Positions 1 through 5,498 of a stretch of DNA of 52,256 nt are shown here, one piece after another; within the stretch, counting starts at the first letter, position 1, and each line of letters opens with the position of its first letter. The stretch comes from Myxococcota bacterium (GTDB lineage Bacteria; Myxococcota_A; UBA796; UBA9615; JAKLKC01): positions 1-52,256 of the forward strand of contig JAKLKC010000049.1 of NCBI GenBank assembly GCA_023150875.1, in the 5' to 3' direction. The translations under genes were made by a program, and so were the position numbers. The notes beneath the pieces are model-generated. The model was not told the origin of the DNA, did not search any database, and was given only the letters and a program-made list of their open reading frames with translations.

Positions 1-338
1 AGGCCTGGGACTTCGCCCCGGGGCGGAGCTTCGTCCAGGCCATGCACGACGCCCTGATCCGAGCGCGCCGGGTGCTGACGGTCCTGTCCCCCGACTACTT
101 CCGCTCCGGCTTCGCCACCCCCGAGTGGCAGCACGCCTTCGCCCGCGATCCCCGGGGCGAGGCGGGCACCCTCCTCCCCGTCCGCGTCCGCGACGTCGAT
201 CCCCCCGGCCTCGCCGCGCCCATCGGGTACGTCGACGTCTTCGGCAAGGACGAGGCCACCGCCATCACCCTCCTCCTCTCCGCGGCACGGGGGGAAAGGG
301 GGAAGCCGGCGGCGAGGCCCGACTTCCCCGGACGCTAG
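1..338 (+). CDS. TIR-domain protein, C-terminal part (cut by window edge)
   Basis: The open frame runs in from the left edge (frame of base 3) and ends at the TAG at 336-338. What is visible is the second half of a TIR domain: the WDFAPG segment, the VLSPDYFRSGF strand and loop, and the downstream PEW, whose Glu sits where bacterial TIR NADases carry their catalytic glutamate. The 338 bases match the 3' end of the intact EAD-TIR gene at 2316-3119 with 9 mismatches and no gaps, and change few residues, so both copies are recent paralogues and probably both under constraint. TIR effectors of this kind usually degrade NAD+ or make cyclic ADP-ribose signals when oligomerised. The missing N-terminus probably also carried an EAD-like domain, but that part is outside the window. 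Confidence 0.85.
   Translation, partial: AWDFAPGRSFVQAMHDALIRARRVLTVLSPDYFRSGFATPEWQHAFARDPRGEAGTLLPVRVRDVDPPGLAAPIGYVDVFGKDEATAITLLLSAARGERGKPAARPDFPGR
1..338 (+). repeat. Direct repeat, copy 1 of TIR gene 3' end
   Basis: Direct repeat of 2782-3119 (offset 2781): 338 positions, 9 substitutions, no indels by eye, about 97% identical. Similarity fades about 30 bases after the stop codons. The repeat flanks the AbiE-type pair and the intact TIR gene, so it could support deletion or gene conversion. Confidence 0.9.
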
Positions 339-449
339 CGCCTCCGCGGCGGGCCCTCACCCGAACTTCCCGGCGACCGCGGAGGGCCCCGGTGGGGGCC
401 CGACCGCCGCGATCTCCCGTCGCGCCCGCATCCCCACCGATGGGCACTG

Positions 450-479
450 TTGTATTTCCTAGTTCATCGCACCTATACT
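450..479 (+). promoter_or_regulatory. Putative promoter of the abiE pair
   Basis: A short AT-rich island in GC-rich surroundings carries TTGTAT (450-455) and TATACT (474-479) with an 18-base spacer, ending 15 bases before the ATG at 495. The hexamer TCCTAG occurs twice (457-462 and 479-484), 22 bases or about two helical turns apart, overlapping the promoter. That is a plausible site for autoregulation by the AbiEi-like protein, whose family represses its own operon. Not tested. Confidence 0.45.
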
Positions 480-494
480 CCTAGCTATTACGAC

Positions 495-1103
495 ATGGCC
501 GAACACCCGACCCCTACCGAGCAGGTCCTGGCCTTCGCACGAGAGCGGGGGATCCTCCGCCCGCGGGACCTCGGCGCCGCCGGGCTGTCGACGATCTACC
601 TGACTCGTCTGGTCCACCGTGGGGACCTCGTCCGCCTCGGTCGCGGCCTGTACGCCGTCCCCGACCTCGACCTGACCGAGCACCACACCCTCGCCGAGGT
701 GGCGCGCATCGCCCCCCGCGCGGTGGTCTGCCTGCTCTCGGCGCTTCGCTTCCACGACCTGTCGACCGAGAACCCCCACGAGGTCTGGATCGCGCTGCCC
801 CGGCATGCCTGGAAGCCCCGGTCCACCGGCGTGCCGCTGCGGGTGACCTGGCTCCCCCTGGACCTGCTGGACGCGGACGTCGAGGAGCACGTCGTCGAGG
901 GGGTGCCGGTCAAGGTCTTCACCGCCGCCCGCACGGTCGCCGACTGCTTCCGGCACCGGAAGGAGGTCGGCCACGAGGCGGCGGTCGCGGCGCTGCGCGA
1001 CTACCTCCGCCGATACCCCCGCGGGCTCGAAGACCTGCGCCGCTGCGCCGAGCGTCGTCGAGTCCTGGGCGTCATCCGCCCCTTCGTGGAGGCCCTCACG
1101 TGA
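495..1103 (+). CDS. abiEi: AbiEi-type antitoxin / transcriptional regulator (type IV TA-like)
   Basis: The 202-residue protein starts with a winged-helix-like region (about residues 5-60, with EQVLAFARERGILRPRDL and LVRLGRGLYAVPD), the N-terminal domain typical of AbiEi antitoxins. A second domain of AbiEi C-terminal type follows (ALRFHDLSTENPHEVWIALP and the conserved VKVFTAARTVADCFRHR). AbiEi proteins repress their own operon and neutralise the AbiEii nucleotidyltransferase. The frame is open from 450, but the TTG there lies inside the predicted promoter, so the ATG at 495 is preferred. The stop overlaps the next gene's GTG by four bases, the usual translational coupling of this pair. The pair sits between two TIR gene copies, consistent with a defence island. 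Confidence 0.85.
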   Translation: MAEHPTPTEQVLAFARERGILRPRDLGAAGLSTIYLTRLVHRGDLVRLGRGLYAVPDLDLTEHHTLAEVARIAPRAVVCLLSALRFHDLSTENPHEVWIALPRHAWKPRSTGVPLRVTWLPLDLLDADVEEHVVEGVPVKVFTAARTVADCFRHRKEVGHEAAVAALRDYLRRYPRGLEDLRRCAERRRVLGVIRPFVEALT

Positions 1104-1978
1104 GCGGAAACCTCGGCCACTCGGTGCGCCACCGCCTCCTCAACAGGGCGAAGGCGGAGGGGGCCGACTACAACTCCCTCCTCCTTCGGTACGCCAACGA
1201 GCGCCTCCTGTATCGCCTGTCGCGCTCCAACTGGACCGACGCCTACGTCCTCAAGGGAGCGACGCTGTTCACGGTGTGGACCGGGAAGGCCCACCGCGCG
1301 ACCCGCGACCTGGACCTCCTCGCCTGCGGGGACAACTCCATCGCCGCGGTGGAACAGGTCTTCCGCGCGCTCTGCGCCGTGGAGGTCGAGGACGACGGCC
1401 TCACCTTCGACGCCGCCTCGGTCCACGGGGAGCCCATCCGCGAGGAGGAGGCCTACCTCGGGGTCCGGATCCGCCTGCTCGCCCACCTCACCACGGCCAG
1501 GCTCTCCCTCCAGGTCGACGTCGGATTCGGCGACGCGGTCTACCCGACACCCGTGCGCATCGCGATCCCGACCCTCCTCGACTTCCCGGCTCCAACAATC
1601 CGGGCCTACGCCCCCGAGACCACCATCGCCGAGAAATACCACGCGATGGTCGACCGGGGCCTCCTGAACAGCCGCCTCAAGGACTACTACGACATCTACG
1701 TCCTCTCCCGGACGTTACCCTTCGACGAGCGCCTGGGCGAGGCCATCCGCGCGACCTTCACCCGGCGGGGAACCCCGGTCCCCACCGAGGTACCCGTGGG
1801 GCTCAGCCGCGAGTTTGCCGACCATCCCGAGAAGCGGGCGCAATGGTCGTCGTTCCTGAAGAAGGCAGGGCTGCCGCCACTGGATCTCCCGGAGGTCGTC
1901 GGGCTGGTCCGCCACTTCCTCACGCGGGGTGCCGCCACCGGCGGGTCCGCCCGAGACACGCCCGAACCAGATCGGTGA
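1100..1978 (+). CDS. abiEii: AbiEii-family nucleotidyltransferase toxin
   Basis: The 292-residue protein belongs to the AbiEii/AbiGii family of nucleotidyltransferase-fold toxins. Visible are the substrate-binding LKGATLF segment (about residue 51), the metal-binding RATRDLDLL motif (about residue 67), and the late family motif EKYHAMVDRGLLNSRLKDYYDIY (split here for length: EKYHAMVDRGLL then NSRLKDYYDIY), whose Lys and Asp residues are characteristic. Family members block growth by modifying RNA (tRNA for related MenA/MenT toxins) and can cause phage abortive infection. Translation starts at the GTG at 1100, overlapping the antitoxin stop (GTGA). All key motifs are present, so the toxin looks intact. 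The C-terminal tail is low in structure and Pro/Gly-rich. Confidence 0.85.
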   Translation: MSGNLGHSVRHRLLNRAKAEGADYNSLLLRYANERLLYRLSRSNWTDAYVLKGATLFTVWTGKAHRATRDLDLLACGDNSIAAVEQVFRALCAVEVEDDGLTFDAASVHGEPIREEEAYLGVRIRLLAHLTTARLSLQVDVGFGDAVYPTPVRIAIPTLLDFPAPTIRAYAPETTIAEKYHAMVDRGLLNSRLKDYYDIYVLSRTLPFDERLGEAIRATFTRRGTPVPTEVPVGLSREFADHPEKRAQWSSFLKKAGLPPLDLPEVVGLVRHFLTRGAATGGSARDTPEPDR

Positions 1979-1980
1979 CG

Positions 1981-2009
1981 GGACCGGCAATACATGTTTC
2001 CCCCGGTCC
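1981..2009 (+). terminator. Stem-loop after abiEii
   Basis: GGACCGG (1981-1987) pairs with CCGGTCC (2003-2009) across a 15-base loop, three bases after the toxin stop codon. There is no T-tract, so it may be a weak terminator or a 3' end-protecting hairpin. Confidence 0.35.
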
Positions 2010-2167
2010 GCCGCCGCCAAGGCGGGCGGGGCCGCCGCTCCTCGGCAGGATTGCGGCCGCGCTCCCGCCGGTGGCCCGACCCGACGTGCGGGCCCGCGCG
2101 AGGCCCCCGAACACCAGGGCGGACGGCGAACCGACCCGCATCCCCGCCAAGCGCCATGCCGCTGCGC

Positions 2168-2257
2168 GCCCCCTCCCTGACCCTCCCCTCCCAGCCTGGG
2201 CGGCGGAGGCCGCGGGCCCAAAGGACGACGGCCGAGGGATCAAGCCTCGTGCTCGGG
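2168..2257 (-). repeat. 90-bp copy of the DGR target tail (orphan)
   Basis: Matches 5409-5498 at offset 3241 with a few substitutions and no gaps. In the original copy this spans the last codons (reading EHEA-stop on the minus strand), the stop, and about 72 bases downstream. Here the last five codons and stop are preserved on the minus strand, but the preceding sequence is unrelated to VR or an FGE domain. It is therefore either a remnant of a lost second VR-bearing gene or a transplanted target-recognition element. It lies 58 bases before the EAD-TIR start. Confidence 0.85.
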
Positions 2258-2315
2258 AGGGGGGGCGAGGGGGTGCTCCCCCTCGACCGATCGGGATTTC
2301 TTGGGAGGACGACCG

Positions 2316-3119
2316 ATGAACGGAGACCGTGACCGCGAAGACCTGGCGCGCCTGCGCGACACCCTCTCGAACCTCTACCGCGGGCGCGCCGACGCGGAGC
2401 GGGTGGTGTCGGACGCCGGCCTCGACCTGGACCGCCTGGACCTCGACGGCGGCGCGAAGAACCGCTGGCATCGCATCGTGGACGAGGCGGACAAGCAGAA
2501 GAGGGTGGGCGCCCTCGTCTCGGTCGCCCTGAACGACTACCCGCACGACGAGGTCCTCCTCGCCCTCGCCGGCCGGCCCGCCCCGGCCCCGGCGCCCGCC
2601 CTCGCCCCGGTGGCCGCCCGCGCCGCCCCCGCTCCCTTCCCCGCCGCACCCGCCGCGCCCGAGGGCGCCGCGGTCCCCAAGGGCCCCGTGGACTTCTTCG
2701 TCAGCTACACCCAGGCGGACCGCGCCTGGGCGGAGTGGATCGCCTGGGTGCTGGAGGAGGCGGGGTGGACGTGCATCCTCCAGGCCTGGGACTTCGCCCC
2801 GGGGCGGAGCTTCGTCCAGGCCATGCACGACGCCCTGATCCGAGCGCGCCGGGTGCTGGCGGTCCTTTCCCCCGACTACTTCCGCTCCGGCTTCGCCACC
2901 CCCGAGTGGCAGCACGCCTTCGCCCGCGACCCCCGGGGCGAGGCGGGCACCCTCCTCCCCGTCCGCGTCCGCGAAGTCGATCCCCCAGGCCTCACCGCAC
3001 CCATCGTGTACGTCGACGCCTTCGGCAAGGACGAGGCCACCGCCATCACCCTCCTCCTCTCCGCGGCACGGGGGGAAAGGGGGAAGCCGGCGGCGAGGCC
3101 CGACTTCCCCGGACGCTAG
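2316..3119 (+). CDS. EAD-like domain + TIR effector
   Basis: A 267-residue two-domain protein. Residues about 5-85 form a small helical domain (LRDTLSNLYRGRADAERV ... GAKNRWHRIVDEADKQ ... YPHDEVLLAL) that resembles the effector-associated domains (EADs) of bacterial NACHT/STAND conflict systems. It is clearly homologous to the first 90 residues of the DGR target at 5481-8903. An Ala/Pro-rich linker of about 40 residues follows, then a TIR domain (from DFFVSYTQADRAWAEW to the end) with SPDYFRSGFATPEW, where the Glu is the expected NADase catalytic residue. The ATG at 2316 follows GGAGG at 2304-2308; the frame is open from a TTG at 2301 but that has no site. The shared EAD suggests homotypic recruitment of this TIR effector by the variable NACHT sensor. 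That pairing is inference. It converges on the reverse transcriptase gene with an 18-base gap. Confidence 0.9.
   Translation: MNGDRDREDLARLRDTLSNLYRGRADAERVVSDAGLDLDRLDLDGGAKNRWHRIVDEADKQKRVGALVSVALNDYPHDEVLLALAGRPAPAPAPALAPVAARAAPAPFPAAPAAPEGAAVPKGPVDFFVSYTQADRAWAEWIAWVLEEAGWTCILQAWDFAPGRSFVQAMHDALIRARRVLAVLSPDYFRSGFATPEWQHAFARDPRGEAGTLLPVRVREVDPPGLTAPIVYVDAFGKDEATAITLLLSAARGERGKPAARPDFPGR
2782..3119 (+). repeat. Direct repeat, copy 2 of TIR gene 3' end
   Basis: Partner of the repeat at 1-338 (offset 2781, 9 mismatches in 338). Differences are spread over the first two thirds, and the last 98 bases are identical, which may reflect recent gene conversion. Confidence 0.9.
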
Positions 3120-3137
3120 CGCCTCCGGGGCGGGCCG

Positions 3138-4196
3138 TCACCCGAACATCCACGCCGCCGCCGACGACGATGCGGCTGCCCGCAACCGTTCCGGGTCGCC
3201 GACATGCGCCGCCAGCACAGCGCCGAGGCGGTCCCGGGCCTTCCTCCCGATCTCCAGGCCTCGCCGGGACACCCGGTACCCCAGGTATGCGTGGTCGCGG
3301 TCGGCCCGCACCGGCCGGGCATCCGGATCCTTCAGCTCCAGGCGCCGCCTTTCCCCGAGCCAGCGCCCCAAGGCGTCCCTCGCCTCTACGAGCGCCGCCG
3401 CGTCGTCCCCGAACAGCGCCATGTCGTCCATGTAGCGCTGGTAGGAGGCAACCCCGAGGACCCTCTTGGCGTAGTGGTCGGCCCCGTCGAGGTAGAGGTT
3501 GCCCCACCACTGGCTGGTGAGGTTGCCGATGGGCAGCCCTCGCCCCGGCTCGCCAGGGCCCTCCCAGCCGAGCCAGCTCCAGACGTCCCGCCGCCGGTAC
3601 AGCCCTCCCCCGCTGTCGACCACCTGGTCGAGCAGGGCGCGGAGATCGGCGCCGCCTGCCCTTCCATACACGAGGGTCCTCAGGATCTCGCGGTCGATGG
3701 AGTAGAAGTACCGGCGAACGTCCAGTTGGAGGACGAACCGATATCGTCGCAGCTCACCGAGGAACCGGAGCACCGCCCGGTGGCTGCCCTTCCCCACCAG
3801 GCAGGCGTAGCTCTGATCCAGGAAGGACCGATCCCACCTCGGCGCCAGGACCCGGTGGATTGCGTGGTGGACCACCCGGTCCCGGACGGTCGCGGCGGCG
3901 ACGATCCGCCTCTTGGGGTCCGTGATCCGGAGCAGCCGGTAAGGTCCGGGGTGCCACGCGCCGGAGGCCAGCTCGCGGGCGAGGCGGTGAACGTGCCGGT
4001 CGGCGTCCAGCGCGAATGCCGCGACGTCCGGCCGCCGCCTCTTTCCCCGCTCGAAGTCTCGCCACGCCCGCCACACGTTGTCGACGCTGACGACGTCATC
4101 GAAGCCGGGGGCGGCGATCACCGGCGGCCACCGGCAAGAAGGGGCCCGCTCCAGCGCGCCCGGGGGCGACGGACGGGAGCGGGCCGTGGGGGCCAC
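3138..4196 (-). CDS. DGR-type reverse transcriptase
   Basis: This 352-residue RNA-directed DNA polymerase copies the TR RNA with errors at adenines. The RT core is intact: LQLDVRRYFYSID with the first catalytic Asp (about residue 157), GLPIGNLTSQWWGNLYL (about 220-236; the SQ-type motif is typical of DGR RTs rather than the SP seen in other RTs), and YMDD (255-258). The N-terminal region (DNVWRAWRDFERGKR ... FALDADRHVHRLARELASG) is typical of DGR and related RTs. No maturase/X domain or endonuclease follows, which argues against a group II intron. The start is the GTG at 4196, 50 bases after TR; a GTG at 4121 is an alternative, and neither has a strong ribosome-binding site. It is the last gene of the target-HTH-avd-TR-RT array. 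Confidence 0.95.
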   Translation of the reverse strand: MAPTARSRPSPPGALERAPSCRWPPVIAAPGFDDVVSVDNVWRAWRDFERGKRRRPDVAAFALDADRHVHRLARELASGAWHPGPYRLLRITDPKRRIVAAATVRDRVVHHAIHRVLAPRWDRSFLDQSYACLVGKGSHRAVLRFLGELRRYRFVLQLDVRRYFYSIDREILRTLVYGRAGGADLRALLDQVVDSGGGLYRRRDVWSWLGWEGPGEPGRGLPIGNLTSQWWGNLYLDGADHYAKRVLGVASYQRYMDDMALFGDDAAALVEARDALGRWLGERRRLELKDPDARPVRADRDHAYLGYRVSRRGLEIGRKARDRLGAVLAAHVGDPERLRAAASSSAAAWMFG

Positions 4197-4246
4197 GGGG
4201 ACCCAGCGTCACCTGCACGAGGCCCCGACCGCGGGGCGGGGCACGA

Positions 4247-4398
4247 CGTGTTCGGGGGGGACACGAACCACCACACGGAACCCGAGGTTGTCGTTCCTGT
4301 TCCTGGGGTCGTTCCTGTTCCGGCAGGCGCAGCGCAGGTTCCTGGGATCGTCGTTCCAGGAACCGCCCCGGACCACCCGGGGCGAGCCGCCGTCATCG
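4247..4398 (-). repeat. DGR template repeat (TR)
   Basis: 152 bases aligning without gaps to VR at 5489-5640 (offset 1242). Sixteen positions differ. Fourteen are T on the plus strand, that is A on the coding strand: 4251, 4289, 4291, 4295, 4300, 4312, 4313, 4319, 4339, 4340, 4343, 4351, 4354 and 4396. The two others are 4271 and 4391. In the core 4289-4354 all 12 differences fall on TR adenines. Read in the target frame, TR is rich in AAC (Asn) codons: WNDDPRN ... RNRNDPRNRNDN. This is the usual codon that adenine mutagenesis converts to almost any residue without making stops. TR lacks a start codon and is non-coding. Its 5' edge overlaps the avd stop codon by six bases, and it lies just upstream of the RT. 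Confidence 0.97.
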
Positions 4399-4737
4399 GT
4401 GACGCGCGTCCAGCGTATCGGACTCGAGGCGGCGAAGCCAGCCCCCGATCTGGCGCCCGATGGCGTCGATCTGCCCGGTCAGGAAGAGGAGGCGGTGCTC
4501 GTCCAGCCCGTCGACCTCGTGGAGGAGGCGGAGGTGGACGCGCAGCAGGACCGCCGCGGCGTCGGCGCGGTCGAGGTTTCCCGAGCGGTCCAACCCCTTC
4601 AGGGCCAGCACGACGGCGTCCAGGAGGTCGAGGGTGCCTGCGTGGACCCGGGCCTCCAGGGGCCCCGCGGCCGGCAGGTTCTTCGAGACCCAGGCGGCGA
4701 GGTCGTAAGCGTGGGCGAAGAGGGGGGCCTCCTTCAC
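4393..4737 (-). CDS. avd: Avd-like DGR accessory variability determinant
   Basis: A 114-residue, almost entirely helical protein with the length and pattern of Avd, the four-helix-bundle partner of DGR reverse transcriptases. The features are an N-terminal helix with FAHAYDLAAWVSKNLP, a LDLLDAVVLALKG helix, a LLRVHLRLLHEVDGLDEHR helix, and the closing LTGQIDAIGRQIGGWLRRL, which matches the family's terminal helix. In the Bordetella phage system Avd is a pentamer that binds RT and TR RNA and is required for cDNA synthesis. Translation begins at GTG 4737, overlapping the preceding gene's stop by four bases. The gene ends inside the 5' edge of TR, so avd and TR probably share one transcript. Confidence 0.88.
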   Translation of the reverse strand: MKEAPLFAHAYDLAAWVSKNLPAAGPLEARVHAGTLDLLDAVVLALKGLDRSGNLDRADAAAVLLRVHLRLLHEVDGLDEHRLLFLTGQIDAIGRQIGGWLRRLESDTLDARHR

Positions 4738-5294
4738 GGGCCCTCGCGGCGCTCGGCGCGGCGGAGCAGGCCCGAGAGCTGGGGAAGGAGTCGCTCCTCC
4801 ACCGACGCGCCGATCTCCTCGGCCCCAGGGCGGCCATCGAGGTACAGCCGCGCCACCGCCGTCGCCGCCAGTTCCCGGGCGTCACGGAAGGCGCCGGACT
4901 TGTCCCGGTGATGGAAGCGGTGGCAGCCCTGGGAGATCCGGATCGCCGCCGTCTCCAGTTCCAGGGTCGCGGCGTGCTCGGTGCCCAGCAGGTCCCGGGT
5001 CGCCCGCCAGGGTCCCACGGCGGACTGGAAGGCCAGCATCTCCCGGACGGAGAAGGACCGGCGGCCGTCGGGGCGCAGGTGGGGGCCGAGGGCTTCCTGG
5101 ACGGCGTCCACCAGGTCCGCGGCCCTGCGCTCCCGGGCCCGCCCCTGGCCCTCGGTCAAGGGAAGGGCGTCCCGCTCGATGACCCAGCGCCCCGCCACCT
5201 TCAGCGCCGCCAGGCGGCCGGTCTGGATCAGGTAGCGGACCTGGCGTTCGGACTGGCCGAGGAGGCGGGCGGCGTCGGCGAGGGAGAGTTGCAT
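4734..5294 (-). CDS. HTH (excisionase/MerR-type) protein of the DGR operon
   Basis: This 186-residue protein opens with a helix-turn-helix of the excisionase/MerR-like class (residues about 1-48: LSLADAARLLGQSERQVRYLIQTGRLAALKVAGRWVI, given here as LSLADAARLLG, then SERQVRYLIQTGRL, then ALKVAGRWVI), the form used by DNA-binding accessory proteins that read a site and place a protein on it. The remaining ~135 residues are helical and charged and were not recognised. The start ATG at 5294 follows GAGGT, and the stop overlaps avd by four bases. The position between target and avd suggests a role in the DGR, either as repressor of the cassette or as a protein that marks VR or directs homing. Both are inference; such an HTH gene is not part of the minimal phage DGR. 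Confidence 0.8.
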   Translation of the reverse strand: MQLSLADAARLLGQSERQVRYLIQTGRLAALKVAGRWVIERDALPLTEGQGRARERRAADLVDAVQEALGPHLRPDGRRSFSVREMLAFQSAVGPWRATRDLLGTEHAATLELETAAIRISQGCHRFHHRDKSGAFRDARELAATAVARLYLDGRPGAEEIGASVEERLLPQLSGLLRRAERREGP

Positions 5295-5329
5295 GGACCT
5301 CGGTCCGGCGGTGGGCGAGCAGGGACCCG

Positions 5330-5358
5330 ATCCTCCCCGTGATGTCGGCCATTGTCAA
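5330..5358 (-). promoter_or_regulatory. Putative promoter of HTH-avd-TR-RT cassette
   Basis: On the minus strand TTGACA (5358-5353) is followed after 17 bases by a weak -10, GAGGAT (5335-5330), about 36 bases before the HTH gene start. The perfect dyad TGTCGACA (5363-5370) lies just upstream and could be an operator. A separate promoter here would let TR and RT be made independently of the target gene. Confidence 0.3.
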
Positions 5359-5400
5359 CGACTGTCGACACGACGACGATGGCCTCGGGGCGACAGCGCC

Positions 5401-5418
5401 GGGAGGGGGCCCCCTCCC
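5401..5418. other. Perfect 18-bp palindrome downstream of VR
   Basis: GGGAGGGGG followed directly by CCCCCTCCC (5401-5418), perfectly self-complementary with no loop, 63 bases past the target stop codon. DGR targets often carry a GC-rich hairpin or cruciform 3' of the IMH that raises homing efficiency, and this is the best candidate here. It could instead act as a terminator between target and HTH gene, but there is no T-tract. Only the inner edge is kept in the orphan copy at 2168-2257. Confidence 0.45.
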
Positions 5419-5498
5419 GGACCCTCCCCTCCCGGCCTGGGCGGCGGAGGCCGCGGGCCCAAAGGACGACGGCCGAGGGATCAAGCCTCGTGCTCGGG
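5409..5498 (-). repeat. 90-bp target tail, original copy
   Basis: Covers the end of VR, the EHEA-stop codons, and the 3' flank of the DGR target. A second copy sits at 2168-2257. Conservation of non-coding flank together with the VR end suggests that this piece has a function in target recognition or was moved with a former target gene. Confidence 0.85.

Larger units (their letters stand above)
1979..2315. other. Intergenic stretch between AbiEii and EAD-TIR gene
   Basis: No convincing gene. It holds a stem-loop right after the toxin stop (1981-2009), about 160 GC-rich bases with nothing recognisable, the 90-bp copy of the DGR target tail (2168-2257), and the ribosome-binding site GGAGG (2304-2308) of the TIR gene. 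Confidence 0.7.

Noticed and set aside
1-3119. Additional VR inside a TIR gene
   Set aside because: The TIR copies differ at 9 scattered positions without adenine bias relative to TR, and share no similarity with TR.
3138-4196. Group II intron or retron reverse transcriptase
   Set aside because: Motif SQ in GLPIGNLTSQ, presence of avd, and the TR/VR pair are specific for DGRs. No msr/msd or intron domain V structure or maturase domain was seen.
4247-4398. Remnant FGE C-terminal coding fragment
   Set aside because: It reads like an FGE end, but it has no start, is Asn-rich in just the positions that vary in VR, and sits between avd and RT. It is the DGR template, not a decayed gene.
3204-5342. 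712-codon plus-strand frame over the RT, TR and avd region
   Set aside because: Mirror of the minus-strand DGR genes; no recognisable domain.
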